Assembly (NCBI RefSeq): GCF_001006805.1
Contig: NZ_LN811352.1
Span: forward strand, 381,967-445,966
Direction: 5' to 3'
Length of the DNA stretch: 64,000 nucleotides
Source: Microvirga massiliensis
GTDB lineage: Bacteria > Pseudomonadota > Alphaproteobacteria > Rhizobiales > Beijerinckiaceae
Under the pieces are notes generated by a model. That model had not been told where the DNA came from and ran no database searches. It was given only the letters and a program-made list of their open reading frames with translations. This document shows, piece after piece, positions 10,182 to 18,595 of the stretch (within the stretch, counting starts at the first letter, position 1; each line of letters begins with the position of its first letter). Position numbers and translations under genes: made by a program.

Positions 10182-10523
10182 TCAGGGGCAAATCGTGCGG
10201 CTGCGCTCCTGCCATCCCCAGCCGGGAATGAACTCGTCCGCGCGCTCCTCATAGCACCGCCGTTCCACGATGACGCGACGGCGGGGCGGCGGCGGAGCCA
10301 CATAGACCGGCTCCGGTTCGACATAGACGGGAGCTGGAGCGGCGTATACGGGTGCTTGGCTTGCCGCGATGGCGCCGCCGACCGCGAGGCCGCCGAGGAC
10401 TCCGAGAGCCGCGGCAGCGCCGGGAGAAAGCCGGTCCCGCGCCAGGACCGGATTGACGGCTGCGAGGCTCACAGTGACCGCGAGAGCGGCCATGCCTGCG
10501 CGGAAGGAGATCTGGGATTTCAT
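10182..10523 (-). CDS. Small exported protein with Pro/Val-rich repeats
   Basis: A 113-residue protein with a clear Sec signal peptide (AALAVTVSLAAVNPVLA, cleavage after VLA). A glycine/alanine segment follows, then tandem PVYV and PEPVYV units and a C-terminal part with two cysteines (RRCYEER, RTICP). The ATG at 10523 follows GAGGG. It resembles uncharacterised alphaproteobacterial periplasmic or surface proteins. It is convergent with phaC. Confidence 0.75.
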   Translation of the reverse strand: MKSQISFRAGMAALAVTVSLAAVNPVLARDRLSPGAAAALGVLGGLAVGGAIAASQAPVYAAPAPVYVEPEPVYVAPPPPRRRVIVERRCYEERADEFIPGWGWQERSRTICP

Positions 10524-10702
10524 GGATCGTACCCTCGAGGCTCGATGGCTTGCGGGCCGTGCGATACGCACAGGCCCACGAGCCTGCAGCATGGGAGGAA
10601 AAATCTCTCCAAATGCTGAACGAGGGTCGGCGCGATCGATCTCGAAACGCGCCAATGAGGCTCACGCGTCGTGGCCTCATCCACGGACGCGGCAGAATGC
10701 GC

Positions 10703-10725
10703 TGCGGGGCCGGCCCGGCCCCGCA
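10703..10725 (-). terminator. GC-rich hairpin after the cold-shock gene
   Basis: A ten-bp perfect stem (arm TGCGGGGCCG, loop GCC) lies 20 bases beyond the stop of the minus-strand cold-shock gene. There is no T-run, so assignment rests on stem strength and position. Confidence 0.55.
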
Positions 10726-10744
10726 ACCTCACGACCAGCGTCGT

Positions 10745-11416
10745 CTAGCTCGCGCGGATCGCGCCGACTTCCCTGCCCTTGCGGCCTTCGACGATGCGGA
10801 CCATCACGTTCTGCCCGGGCGCAAGTTCACCGAGACCCGCCCGACCCACGACGGAGCGGTGTACGAACAGGTCCTTGGCTTCGCCATCCACGGCGACGAA
10901 TCCGAAGCCCTTGACGGGGTCATACCACTTCACGCTGCCCGAGACTTCGGGCGCATCGGCGAGATCAGCGGAATTGAACGGTGCTGGGCTCGACCGAGGG
11001 CCGCCGCCACGGTCGCGGTCGCCCATCGGACGCGGACCGCGGCGCGTCTCTGGCTCCGCGGTGCTCGTGTCGACGTTGAGAACTTCGGTGACCTGCGCGC
11101 CCTTCTGGCCCTGCCCGACGCGCACCGTTAGGGTGGTGCCTGGTTCCAGGGTCTGATGACCAGCGGCCTCGACGGCCCGAATGTGGAGGAAAGCCTCGCC
11201 CGAACCGTCCAGAAGCTGGACGAATCCGAACCCCTTTTCTCCATTGAACCACTTAACCGTCGCCTGGATCTCGGGTCCCGACGCCATCGACATGCGCGCA
11301 GGGCGCATCGGCGGTCTATCGAATGAGGGCGGCGGTGCGAAATCGCCTCCCCACGGATCTCCCGGCTGGTCGCCAAAACGACGCCTACGGTCGCGATGAT
11401 CACTGCCTCGGCCCAT
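10745..11416 (-). CDS. Cold-shock protein with two CSD domains
   Basis: A 223-residue protein with two cold-shock domains. The first is near residues 50-113 (ATVKWFNGEKGFGFVQ, with RNP1-like KGFGFV) and the second near residues 155-220 (SGSVKWYDPVKGFGFV and DLFVHRSVV). An arginine/glycine-rich disordered leader and linker surround them. Double-CSD proteins of this layout are typical of alphaproteobacteria and bind single-stranded nucleic acid as RNA chaperones or antiterminators. A long untranslated region (11417-11858) lies upstream, as often found for cold-shock genes. Confidence 0.92.
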   Translation of the reverse strand: MGRGSDHRDRRRRFGDQPGDPWGGDFAPPPSFDRPPMRPARMSMASGPEIQATVKWFNGEKGFGFVQLLDGSGEAFLHIRAVEAAGHQTLEPGTTLTVRVGQGQKGAQVTEVLNVDTSTAEPETRRGPRPMGDRDRGGGPRSSPAPFNSADLADAPEVSGSVKWYDPVKGFGFVAVDGEAKDLFVHRSVVGRAGLGELAPGQNVMVRIVEGRKGREVGAIRAS

Positions 11417-11858
11417 ATGTCATCCTGATCTTGAAAACACGGATTTGCGCGTCGCTGAACGCACCCTGCACCCGTGTCCCCCCATCGGGGAGTGTGGCTG
11501 CCGTGTGTTCAATCCGCGAATCCTAACCGTTGTGGTGCTTTTGCTGGTCGAGGCGCTGAAACCTGATCCGAAGATCCCGTGTCCCGCCAACGCCATCTCG
11601 TCCTTAATGAGTGCCCCAAGTCACCGCAACCGCGCCGTGCCTCGGATCGCCGCTTCGTGCCGTAAGCGCCCGCAGGACGCTAAGGAACTAAACGATTGAA
11701 CGAGATCGATCAAGACGTCGCAGGACGAGAACCCTACTTCTAAAGGACATTTCTGCGAGAGGCCGCGCATTCTCTCGCCTGGACCGGGTCGGGGCCATCT
11801 CGGGATGCTGGCGCCGGGTCCGGCCCTTGCGTCGGGACATCGGAGGAGAAGCGCTGTT
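11417..11858. other. Intergenic region, possible cold-shock leader
   Basis: These 442 bases separate the cold-shock gene from the small ORF at 11859. I see no convincing gene. The part nearest 11417 would be the promoter and 5' leader of the cold-shock gene. No specific regulatory motif is identified. Confidence 0.5.
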
Positions 11859-12059
11859 TCAGCCTGCGGCCTTCTGCATGCCATTGCGACGGTCGAGGCG
11901 GTTGAGGCGTGCTCGGGCATGAACCGCTCCGAGCCGAAAGCGGGCCGACCGGATCTCGTCTCCGCTGCGCTCACGACGCAGGTCGTCGATCAATTCGATG
12001 ACCTGATCGATCCTCGCGAGAAGTTCCTTGCTGCCTGTATTCTGCGGATTGCGCTGCAT
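11859..12059 (-). CDS. Small hypothetical protein
   Basis: A 66-residue, highly charged protein (several Arg-rich stretches, no hydrophobic segment), with a likely helical ELLARIDQVIELIDDLRRER at its centre. An AAGAG is eight bases before the ATG. The amphipathic pattern suggests a real helical protein, but no family is recognised. It could also be a chance ORF in GC-rich DNA. Confidence 0.45.
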   Translation of the reverse strand: MQRNPQNTGSKELLARIDQVIELIDDLRRERSGDEIRSARFRLGAVHARARLNRLDRRNGMQKAAG

Positions 12060-12202
12060 GCCGACGACTCTTTCTGAGTCCGGAGTAACCGTTTGGGCGC
12101 TTCAACCGAATGAATACGGCAGCCCCGCGTCAAAGCTGCGGCGCCGTCAAGACATCATCCCGCGACCGGGAATTCGGCCCCACACGCCATGGTTGTCCGG
12201 AC

Positions 12203-12280
12203 GCTATGGCATCGGACCCAGAAGTAGACTCCACTTTCGGGACCAATCCGATGCTTCGGTCCTTGAGCAGCGCGTCGTGA
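12203..12280. repeat. Dispersed GCATCGGA palindromic repeat, copy A
   Basis: The block starts GCTATGGCATCGGAC, has the inner palindrome AGACTCCACTTT and ends TTCGGTCCTTGAGCAGCGC. It aligns over ~75 bases with 26368-26440 (shared GCTATGGCATCGGAC, TTCCACTTTTGGATCC, TTGGTCCTTGGGCAGCGC). It is an intergenic palindromic repeat of the kind scattered in Hyphomicrobiales genomes. Confidence 0.75.
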
Positions 12281-12308
12281 TAAAAAGGGCGGTCCGGAGA
12301 CCGCCCTT
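12281..12308 (-). terminator. Intrinsic terminator on the minus strand with no upstream gene
   Basis: A ten-bp perfect stem (arm AAGGGCGGTC, loop CGGA) is followed on the minus strand by TTTTTA, the standard layout of a Rho-independent terminator. No minus-strand protein gene precedes it within 350 bases. Confidence 0.7.
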
Positions 12309-12667
12309 CCGCCTGCATCAGCCCCCACAGGTCGTTGACCGGTGTCTACATGACGCCCCGACGAATGCATCTCAGGGAATTACCTAAGGACTGTTCCGAG
12401 TTGCCTGTCCGGATTGCCCAGGCTGATCGACTCGGACATTGCAGCTTGTCCGTTCCAGGATGACGTCTCTGGCCAAGGCAGCTATTCATCGATGGTGGAG
12501 CAGGACTCGCTCTCGCCTCCCGTGGCCGACAGGCCCCGAGGCCGGCCAATATTTCAGGAACCGTCGGCGGCGGAGAGATTTCGACTGCCCGGACGCTCTT
12601 TGCGAAAGGGCGACATGTGAACCGCTTACGTGCAACCAGTTGAACCGATATCTGAACGGAGCCGCCG

Positions 12668-13372
12668 ATGCCTTTCGATTCCGCCATCATTGATGCTCTT
12701 CGGGTCGTTACGACGGCCACTCTCACGACCGTGCTGCTCAAGAAGGGTCTTCGGCGCTGCTGGATGAGAGGCCCGAGGCCCTTCTTCCACGCCACGGAGC
12801 GTGTGGTCGGTCCTGCCTTCACCTTGCGGTTCGTTCCCGCGCGCGAAGACCTCGCAACGCCGGAATCCTGGTCGTCACCTCGCTCCACCCGGGCCGCCAT
12901 CGAGGACATGCCGCCCGGCTGCATTGCGGTCGTCGATGCCATGGGAGCCCTCGAGGCAGGCATCTTCGGTGATATCCTCGCGGCTCGGATGCACAAGCGG
13001 GGAGTTGCCGCTCTGGTGACTGATGGCGTCATGCGGGACGGAGCGGGTGTCGAAGGGACAGGGCTGCCCGTCTGGTGCAACGGCGTCGCGGCTCCGGCCT
13101 CGGTTGCGGGATTGACCTTCGTGGGCTGGCAGGAGCCGATCGGGTGTGGCGGCGTCGCCGTGTTTCCGGATGATCTCGTGGTCGCAGATGGCGACGGTGC
13201 AGTGGTGATCCCCTCTGCGCTGGTCCCGGAGATCGCGAAAGCTGCGGTCGAGCAGGAGCACCTCGAGGCGTGGATCATGAGAGAGGTCGAAAAGGGCACT
13301 CCGCTCCCTGGGTTGTACCCGCCGAACGCCGAAACCAGGGCCCGCTACGAGGCCGAGACGAAGCGGAGCTGA
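12668..13372 (+). CDS. RraA-like / HMG aldolase family protein
   Basis: A 234-residue protein of the RraA fold, which includes regulators of RNase E and 4-hydroxy-4-methyl-2-oxoglutarate aldolases. Seen are GDILAARMHKRGVAALVTDG with the phosphate/metal loop, VMRDGAGVEG with the conserved R-D pair, and FPDDLVVADGDGAVVIP. With the R-D pair and an extended C-terminus, the aldolase-like branch is more likely than classical RraA. The next gene starts two bases after its stop. Confidence 0.88.
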   Translation: MPFDSAIIDALRVVTTATLTTVLLKKGLRRCWMRGPRPFFHATERVVGPAFTLRFVPAREDLATPESWSSPRSTRAAIEDMPPGCIAVVDAMGALEAGIFGDILAARMHKRGVAALVTDGVMRDGAGVEGTGLPVWCNGVAAPASVAGLTFVGWQEPIGCGGVAVFPDDLVVADGDGAVVIPSALVPEIAKAAVEQEHLEAWIMREVEKGTPLPGLYPPNAETRARYEAETKRS

Positions 13373-13374
13373 AA

Positions 13375-14190
13375 TTGTTCACAGCCTCGAAGGTCCTCTG
13401 GTTTTTCGCAACGCCTTCGAACCTCCTGCCAAGCCTCGTTCTGCTCGGAATCGCCTTGCAATCGGTCAAGCGTGTCCGGTGGTGGGGGGCCGCGCTTGCA
13501 TCGGCCGCTGCTCTCCTCGTCCTGGCAGCAGGCCTCTCGCCACTCGCGAACTGGGTCATCGTCCCGCTCGAGGAGCGTTTCCCACCCACTCCTGTCGCGG
13601 ACGGGACGATTGCTGGTGCGATCGTGCTCGGAGGAAGCGTGCAGGCTGAAGATAGCTTCGCCCGCGACCAGCTCCTGATCAACGAGGCTGGCGAGCGCGT
13701 ATTGGCCATGGCGGACCTCGCGCGGCGCTATCCCGAAGCAAGGATCGTGTTTGCAGGCGGAAGTGGAGCGATCCTCGAGGGTAATATCGCCGAAGCAGCC
13801 GCGATCGCCCGGTTCGCGGACACCCTGGGGATCTCGCCCGAGCGCATCCTGTTCGAGGAGCGTTCGCGCACCACCCGCGAGAACGCCTTCTACACGCGCG
13901 AACTCGTCCGGCCGGAGGCAGGAGAACGTTGGCTTCTCGTCACCTCGGCGTGGCACATGCCCCGTGCCGTCGGGGTCTTCCGGAAGGCCGGGTTCGAGGT
14001 CACACCCTATCCGGTCGATTACCGCACGATGGGTGACGTCGCGCGATGGCGTCCCTTCGCGACCGCATCCGACGGCCTGCGGCGGCTCGATCTTGCCGCC
14101 AGGGAGTGGGTAGGGCTCATCGCGTACCGGATCGCCGGCTACACGGATCAGCTGTTCCCGGGTCCGTCGGATGGAAGCGAAAGCCGATAA
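13375..14190 (+). CDS. YdcF family (DUF218) membrane-anchored protein, TTG start
   Basis: A 271-residue protein with two N-terminal transmembrane segments (residues ~8-30 and 35-58), then a DUF218 domain with GAIVLGGSVQAED, RSRTTRENAFYTREL and LLVTSAWHMPRAVGVF. The family includes ElyC/SanA-like envelope proteins. The TTG at 13375 is chosen because GGAG lies six bases upstream, inside the end of the RraA-like gene, and the protein then begins at the membrane segment; the ATG 105 bases upstream would lie inside rraA. Translational coupling with rraA is likely. Its 3' end overlaps the convergent DUF3253 gene by 43 bases. Confidence 0.88.
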   Translation: MFTASKVLWFFATPSNLLPSLVLLGIALQSVKRVRWWGAALASAAALLVLAAGLSPLANWVIVPLEERFPPTPVADGTIAGAIVLGGSVQAEDSFARDQLLINEAGERVLAMADLARRYPEARIVFAGGSGAILEGNIAEAAAIARFADTLGISPERILFEERSRTTRENAFYTRELVRPEAGERWLLVTSAWHMPRAVGVFRKAGFEVTPYPVDYRTMGDVARWRPFATASDGLRRLDLAAREWVGLIAYRIAGYTDQLFPGPSDGSESR

Positions 14191-14444
14191 ACGCCTTTGA
14201 AACTGCCCGGATCGACGGGCTTGCCACGCCGCAGGATCACGATCTTGCCGGCTTTCATCAATTCGACGGCGATGCGCCGTAGCGGCTGCATCAGCGGCCC
14301 CCATCCGCCCGGCTGCGGCCCTCCGACAATACGGGCGATTTCCGACGGATCCACCGTGCGGCCTGCCCCGCGCTCGGCGACGAGTCGGAGGACCGTGACC
14401 CGGAGTTGTTCCTGGACGTTCGGTGGGATCACGCCAACTCTCAC
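14148..14444 (-). CDS. DUF3253 domain protein (winged-helix-like)
   Basis: A 98-residue protein made almost wholly of a DUF3253 domain. Features are VLRLVAERGAGRTVDPSEIAR followed by GWGPLMQPLRRIAVELMKAGKIVILRRGKPVDP, the pattern of a small winged helix. Function is unknown. The start is a GTG, and a second in-frame GTG lies four codons later. Its 3' end overlaps the YdcF gene on the other strand. Confidence 0.8.
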   Translation of the reverse strand: MRVGVIPPNVQEQLRVTVLRLVAERGAGRTVDPSEIARIVGGPQPGGWGPLMQPLRRIAVELMKAGKIVILRRGKPVDPGSFKGVYRLSLPSDGPGNS

Positions 14445-14522
14445 TCTTCACAGCCCATGCACGTGACACCGATGCTCCCGAAGGAAATCCGGATCACGGG
14501 TTCGGCCCGATAATACCGGGTA

Positions 14523-15209
14523 TCATGTCTTTTCGTCGCGCAACACGGCCTCGCGCGCATCGGACAGGAACTGACGTCGCCACATGACATAGAGCACTGC
14601 GGCCGTGGTCCCCAGGAGCACATAGGCGCTGATGAACCAGCCGAGATAGGCAAGAGCGAAGAAGAACGCCCTCTGACCGCGGTTGAAATGCCGTCCAGCC
14701 ACGGTGTTCATTGCAGCAGCACGCCGCGCCGCAGCCAGAACCTTCTCTTCGTTGTCGGGACGCAGAATCGGTACGGCGCCGAGCAGAATGGCCGCATAAT
14801 TGAAGAGCCTGTAGGACCAGGCAAATTTGAAGAACGCGTAGACGAAGATCACCGCGAGACCGATGACCTTGATCTCCCAGGAGCCTCTCGTGGTCGGCTC
14901 GCCGAGCGGAAGCTCCCCGACAAGGGTCAGGACGACGTCGGTCGATTGGAGCAGCGCGAGCACGCCGCCGATCGCGATCAGGGCGGTCGAGGCGAAGAAG
15001 GCCGTTCCGTTCTGGAGCGAAGCCATGATCGTCGTATCGACGATCCGGTTCTCGCGATGCGCCATCTGCTCCATCCACTGGAGGCGATAGCGGTTCATGA
15101 GGATGTTGAGCCCGCGTGCGCCGGCCGGCATGCGCTCGACGGCAACATGATAGCTCAGCCACGCCGCGATGAAGGCTGCGAGCGCGACGATGTCGACCCA
15201 TTTGAACAG
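14523..15209 (-). CDS. DUF599 integral membrane protein, probable CTG start
   Basis: A 228-residue protein with about four membrane segments. If read from the first ATG (15131) it would lack the first helix, yet the frame continues upstream with WVDIVALAAFIAAWLSYHVA, the usual DUF599 N-terminal helix. No ATG, GTG or TTG exists between there and the in-frame stop. The CTG at 15209 has GGAG eight bases upstream and gives the normal family length of ~230 residues. Conserved MNRYRLQWMEQMAHRENRIVD marks the family. Function is unknown. Confidence 0.8.
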   Translation of the reverse strand: MFKWVDIVALAAFIAAWLSYHVAVERMPAGARGLNILMNRYRLQWMEQMAHRENRIVDTTIMASLQNGTAFFASTALIAIGGVLALLQSTDVVLTLVGELPLGEPTTRGSWEIKVIGLAVIFVYAFFKFAWSYRLFNYAAILLGAVPILRPDNEEKVLAAARRAAAMNTVAGRHFNRGQRAFFFALAYLGWFISAYVLLGTTAAVLYVMWRRQFLSDAREAVLRDEKT

Positions 15210-15278
15210 AGCGGTTTCTCCGGGTTGATTTCAGCTCCGACCTGGCCCAGCAATGGGCGGCGACAAGCGAGGCCGATC

Positions 15279-15695
15279 ATGCCCCAGACGATAACCCGCG
15301 GCTACAAGACCCTGCTCGAGGAAGCAAACGCGAAAGTCGAAACGATTCCGGCGTCGGACGCGATACAGCTTCTCAACAGTGGCGATGCCGTGTTCGTGGA
15401 TTTGCGCGATCCGCGGGAACTCGAGCGGGAGGGGCGCATGCCGGGGGCCTTTCATTGCCCACGCGGGATGCTGGAATTCTGGATCGATCCGGACAGTCCC
15501 TATCACAAGAAGGTTTTTGCGCAGGATAAGCAGTTCGTCTTCTTCTGCGCAGGCGGATGGCGATCGGCCCTTTCGGCTGCAACCGCGAAGGACATGGGCC
15601 TGAAACCCGTCGCGCATCTCGGCGGGGGCTTCGCGGCCTGGAAGGAGGCCGGAGGGCCAATCGAACTCGAAAGTCCCTCCAAGGAATCGTCGTGA
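15279..15695 (+). CDS. Single-domain rhodanese-like sulfurtransferase
   Basis: A 138-residue cytoplasmic rhodanese domain. The fold motifs VFVDLRDPRELEREGRMPGA and HLGGGFAAWKEAG are present, and the catalytic loop FFCAGGWRSA carries Cys90, so it should be active in sulfur transfer. GAGG lies six bases before the ATG. It is 76 bases upstream of rnd on the same strand. The physiological acceptor is unknown. Confidence 0.92.
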   Translation: MPQTITRGYKTLLEEANAKVETIPASDAIQLLNSGDAVFVDLRDPRELEREGRMPGAFHCPRGMLEFWIDPDSPYHKKVFAQDKQFVFFCAGGWRSALSAATAKDMGLKPVAHLGGGFAAWKEAGGPIELESPSKESS

Positions 15696-15771
15696 AAAAT
15701 TCGCGGCCTGCGTCGGATTGTTCTCGTTCCGTCGCTATTCCCGGCGGCGGAAAATGCTTTACAGACCGACC

Positions 15772-16935
15772 ATGGAACTCCTGACCACCACCGATGCACT
15801 GGCGCGCGCCTGCGATCAGCTTTCGGCACACCCCTTCGTAACCGTCGATACGGAGTTCCTGCGCGAGACGACCTACTATCCGAAGCTCTGCCTGATTCAG
15901 CTGGCAGGGCCCGATAGCGCCATCCTGGTCGATCCGCTTGCCCCCGGGCTCAGTCTCGAACCATTCATCGCCCTCATGGCCGACAAGAGAACCGTCAAGG
16001 TTTTCCATTCGGCGCGCCAGGATCTCGAGATCATCTGGAACATGGCAAGGCTCCTGCCGGAGCCCCTCTTCGATACGCAGGTCGCCGCGATGGTCTGCGG
16101 CTATGGCGATTCGGTATCCTACGAACAGCTCGCGCACGATCTCGCGCAGGCGCGGATCGACAAGTCTTCCCGGTTCACGGACTGGTCCCGGCGCCCGCTG
16201 ACCGATGCCCAGCTCGCCTATGCGCTGTCCGACGTGACCCACCTCGTGAATGTCTACGAGCAGCTGTCGGCTCAGCTCGAGGCCAATGGCCGAACCAGCT
16301 GGCTCGCGGAGGAGATGGCGATTCTCGCCTCGCCGGAAACCTACCGGCTCGATCCCGAGACGGCATGGCGCCGCCTTGTCGGGCGTGTTCGGAAGAGCCG
16401 GGAGATCGGCGTGCTCATGGAGATCGCCGCGTGGCGCGAACGCGAGGCGCAGGCACGCGATGTGCCACGCGGCCGCATCATGAAGGATGACGCCCTCGTC
16501 GACATTGCCGTCTCGGCGCCGCGAACCGTAGAGTCCCTCGGACGGCTTCGTTCCATTCCCAATGGGTTCGAAAGATCGCGAAGCGCCTCCGATATCCTCG
16601 CGGCTGTGGAGCGCGGCCTGACCAAGGACCCCGCGACGATTCCGGTCCCGCAGCGCCCGCGGCATCGCGCCAATACGGGTGCGATCGTGGATCTCCTCAA
16701 GGTTCTCCTGAAAGCGGTTGCAGAAGCTGAAGGCGTCGCGCCGAAGATCATCGCTACGGTGGATGACCTCGAGGCGATGGCTGCCAGCGACGACGCCGAT
16801 GTCGGGCCCATGCACGGATGGCGGCGAAGCCTGTTCGGCGAACGCGCCCTCGCGCTCAAGCACGGGAAGCTCGGGCTGTCGATCGAGCGCGGACGCGTCG
16901 TCCTGCGTGAGATTCCGGAACTCGCGACGTCCTGA
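15772..16935 (+). CDS. rnd: Ribonuclease D
   Basis: A 387-residue 3'-5' exoribonuclease that trims tRNA 3' ends. The DEDD exonuclease motifs are visible: VTVDTEFLRETTYYPKLCL (Exo I), VFHSARQDLEII (Exo II) and TDAQLAYALSDVTHL (Exo III). An HRDC domain follows near residues 205-285. The start MELLTTTDALA matches the family; an upstream ATG at 15754 is possible and is closer to a GGCGG. It is convergent with ppx, 76 bases apart. Confidence 0.94.
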   Translation: MELLTTTDALARACDQLSAHPFVTVDTEFLRETTYYPKLCLIQLAGPDSAILVDPLAPGLSLEPFIALMADKRTVKVFHSARQDLEIIWNMARLLPEPLFDTQVAAMVCGYGDSVSYEQLAHDLAQARIDKSSRFTDWSRRPLTDAQLAYALSDVTHLVNVYEQLSAQLEANGRTSWLAEEMAILASPETYRLDPETAWRRLVGRVRKSREIGVLMEIAAWREREAQARDVPRGRIMKDDALVDIAVSAPRTVESLGRLRSIPNGFERSRSASDILAAVERGLTKDPATIPVPQRPRHRANTGAIVDLLKVLLKAVAEAEGVAPKIIATVDDLEAMAASDDADVGPMHGWRRSLFGERALALKHGKLGLSIERGRVVLREIPELATS

Positions 16936-17011
16936 GCAGAGCCCGTAGTTCGGCTATCTGACAGGAGCGCTCGGCTCCGCGACCATAGGTTCCGGATAAC
17001 GGGAGTCGGGA

Positions 17012-18595
17012 TCAGCTTCGCACTTCGATCCGGGGCTCGAGGTTGATCAGCCTCCCGAGCTGGCGAATCCGGCCGAACAGCCTCTCGTTGGCGAGATCTT
17101 CCAAGTGGCTGGGGAGCTGGAGGACCACCTGGCTTCCGCGCACCAGCAACGGCGTCTCCGGAAGCACCCCCTCCATGGCGACCGAGACGGGGTATGCGAC
17201 GCGCATGAGCGCGGCCAGGAGGCGCGCGCGCTCCACGAAGCGAGGCCCCGCAAGCTCCTTGAGGCGCTGGCTCGCCTTTTCCGGGGCTAGTCCTTCATGG
17301 CGGAAGAAGATCGACAGCGCGAGATAGGCACGCCCCGGGTGATCGATCGCTACGAAGGCCGCATAGGCGATCATGTTCAGGCTCTGTTCGCCTCGGTAGT
17401 CCGGATGAGCTCTCCAGCCGACATCGGCAAGAAGGCATGCAGCATGGCGCAGGCGGTATTCGGTTTCTGTTTCCGGGAGACCGAGACTCTGAACGAAAGC
17501 GTCCGTCCAGGTTCGCAATTCCTCTCCATGCTGGGGAGAGCGGGACCTCAGGAGGTTGAGTTCCGACGCCGCGGCAATGAGCGGATCGCGGGCCCGCAGT
17601 TCTGCATCGAGGCAATCGTAGAGGAGCCCCTCGCGGACTCCGAGTGCCGAGACGGCAACCTCGTTGGGTTGCCCGAGACGAATGATCTCCTCGAGGACGA
17701 GCGCGCCATAGGACAGAAGCGGCCGCCGTGCTTCGGAGACCAGGTCGATGTCCTTGAGGCTCTTGGCATCGACCCGTTCGACGAGTTCCAGGAAGTCGAG
17801 ACCGTCCTCCGGATTGATGCTGTAGCCGTGCATCACCGAAAGCGGGTAATCGCGCGCGGCCTGATGGAGCTTGGCGAGAGCACGCCAGGTGCCGCCGACC
17901 GCATAGAACGTCCGCCCTCGCAGCCTCTGGATCTGATGTTCCGCGCGCTCGAGCCCGTCACGCACGATTTTCTGGGCCTTCTTGGATGAGCCCCCGCTCA
18001 GATCCTGGAGGGCCAAGCCGCCCAAGGGCAGCGTAATGCCCTGCCCGATGCTGGAATCCTGAACTTCCACGAGCTCGAGGCTTCCGCCTCCCATATCGCC
18101 GACGACCCCGTTCGGAGCATGGAACCCGGAAATCACTCCCAGAGCCGATAGCTGGGCCTCTCTGGCGCCGGAAATGAGTTCCACCGGGCAGCCACAGGCC
18201 TCGGCGGCTGCGTCGAGGAAAGCCGGCCCGTTCGAGGCGTCCCGCGCTGCCGCGGTGGCCAGGACGAACAACTCCTCGACTCCCATCGTGTCGCAGAGGA
18301 TCCGGAATCGGGCGAGCGCCCGCAACGCCCGCTCGACGGCCTCGTCGTCGAGGCGACCCGTCGTGAGGACATGCCGGCCGAGGCCGCAAAGGACCTTCTC
18401 GTTGTAGATCGGCGTGGGCGCCCGTGTGAGGCCCTCATAGGTGACGAGCCGGACGGAGTTCGATCCGATATCGATGATCGCCACCGGGCGCCCGACTGCA
18501 AGACGGCCCCGCGCCTCCGACCCAAGGGAGCTCACCCTAACGGCGTCCGCGTTTCGGGAGAGACTTCGGACTTGAAGTTTTGAGGGATTTTCCAC
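17012..18595 (-). CDS. ppx: Exopolyphosphatase (Ppx/GppA family)
   Basis: An enzyme that removes terminal phosphate from polyphosphate, or the 5' phosphate from pppGpp in the related GppA activity. The actin-like fold has [16 protein letters not shown] (phosphate 1), [15 protein letters not shown] and [13 protein letters not shown] (phosphate 2). The C-terminal half matches the alphaproteobacterial Ppx extension. The GTG at 18595 overlaps the end of ppk by 59 bases. The GTG at 18535, one base after the ppk stop, is an equally plausible start and would give 507 residues. ppk-ppx adjacency is conserved. Confidence 0.92.
   Translation of the reverse strand: MENPSKLQVRSLSRNADAVRVSSLGSEARGRLAVGRPVAIIDIGSNSVRLVTYEGLTRAPTPIYNEKVLCGLGRHVLTTGRLDDEAVERALRALARFRILCDTMGVEELFVLATAAARDASNGPAFLDAAAEACGCPVELISGAREAQLSALGVISGFHAPNGVVGDMGGGSLELVEVQDSSIGQGITLPLGGLALQDLSGGSSKKAQKIVRDGLERAEHQIQRLRGRTFYAVGGTWRALAKLHQAARDYPLSVMHGYSINPEDGLDFLELVERVDAKSLKDIDLVSEARRPLLSYGALVLEEIIRLGQPNEVAVSALGVREGLLYDCLDAELRARDPLIAAASELNLLRSRSPQHGEELRTWTDAFVQSLGLPETETEYRLRHAACLLADVGWRAHPDYRGEQSLNMIAYAAFVAIDHPGRAYLALSIFFRHEGLAPEKASQRLKELAGPRFVERARLLAALMRVAYPVSVAMEGVLPETPLLVRGSQVVLQLPSHLEDLANERLFGRIRQLGRLINLEPRIEVRS

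Larger units (their letters stand above)
12060..12667. other. 608-base region with repeat, orphan terminator and no protein gene
   Basis: No credible protein gene is visible between the small ORF and the RraA-like gene. The region contains the dispersed repeat at 12203-12280 and a minus-strand intrinsic terminator at 12281-12308. The rraA-like promoter should lie in its last ~150 bases. A minus-strand small RNA ending at the terminator is possible. Confidence 0.55.
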
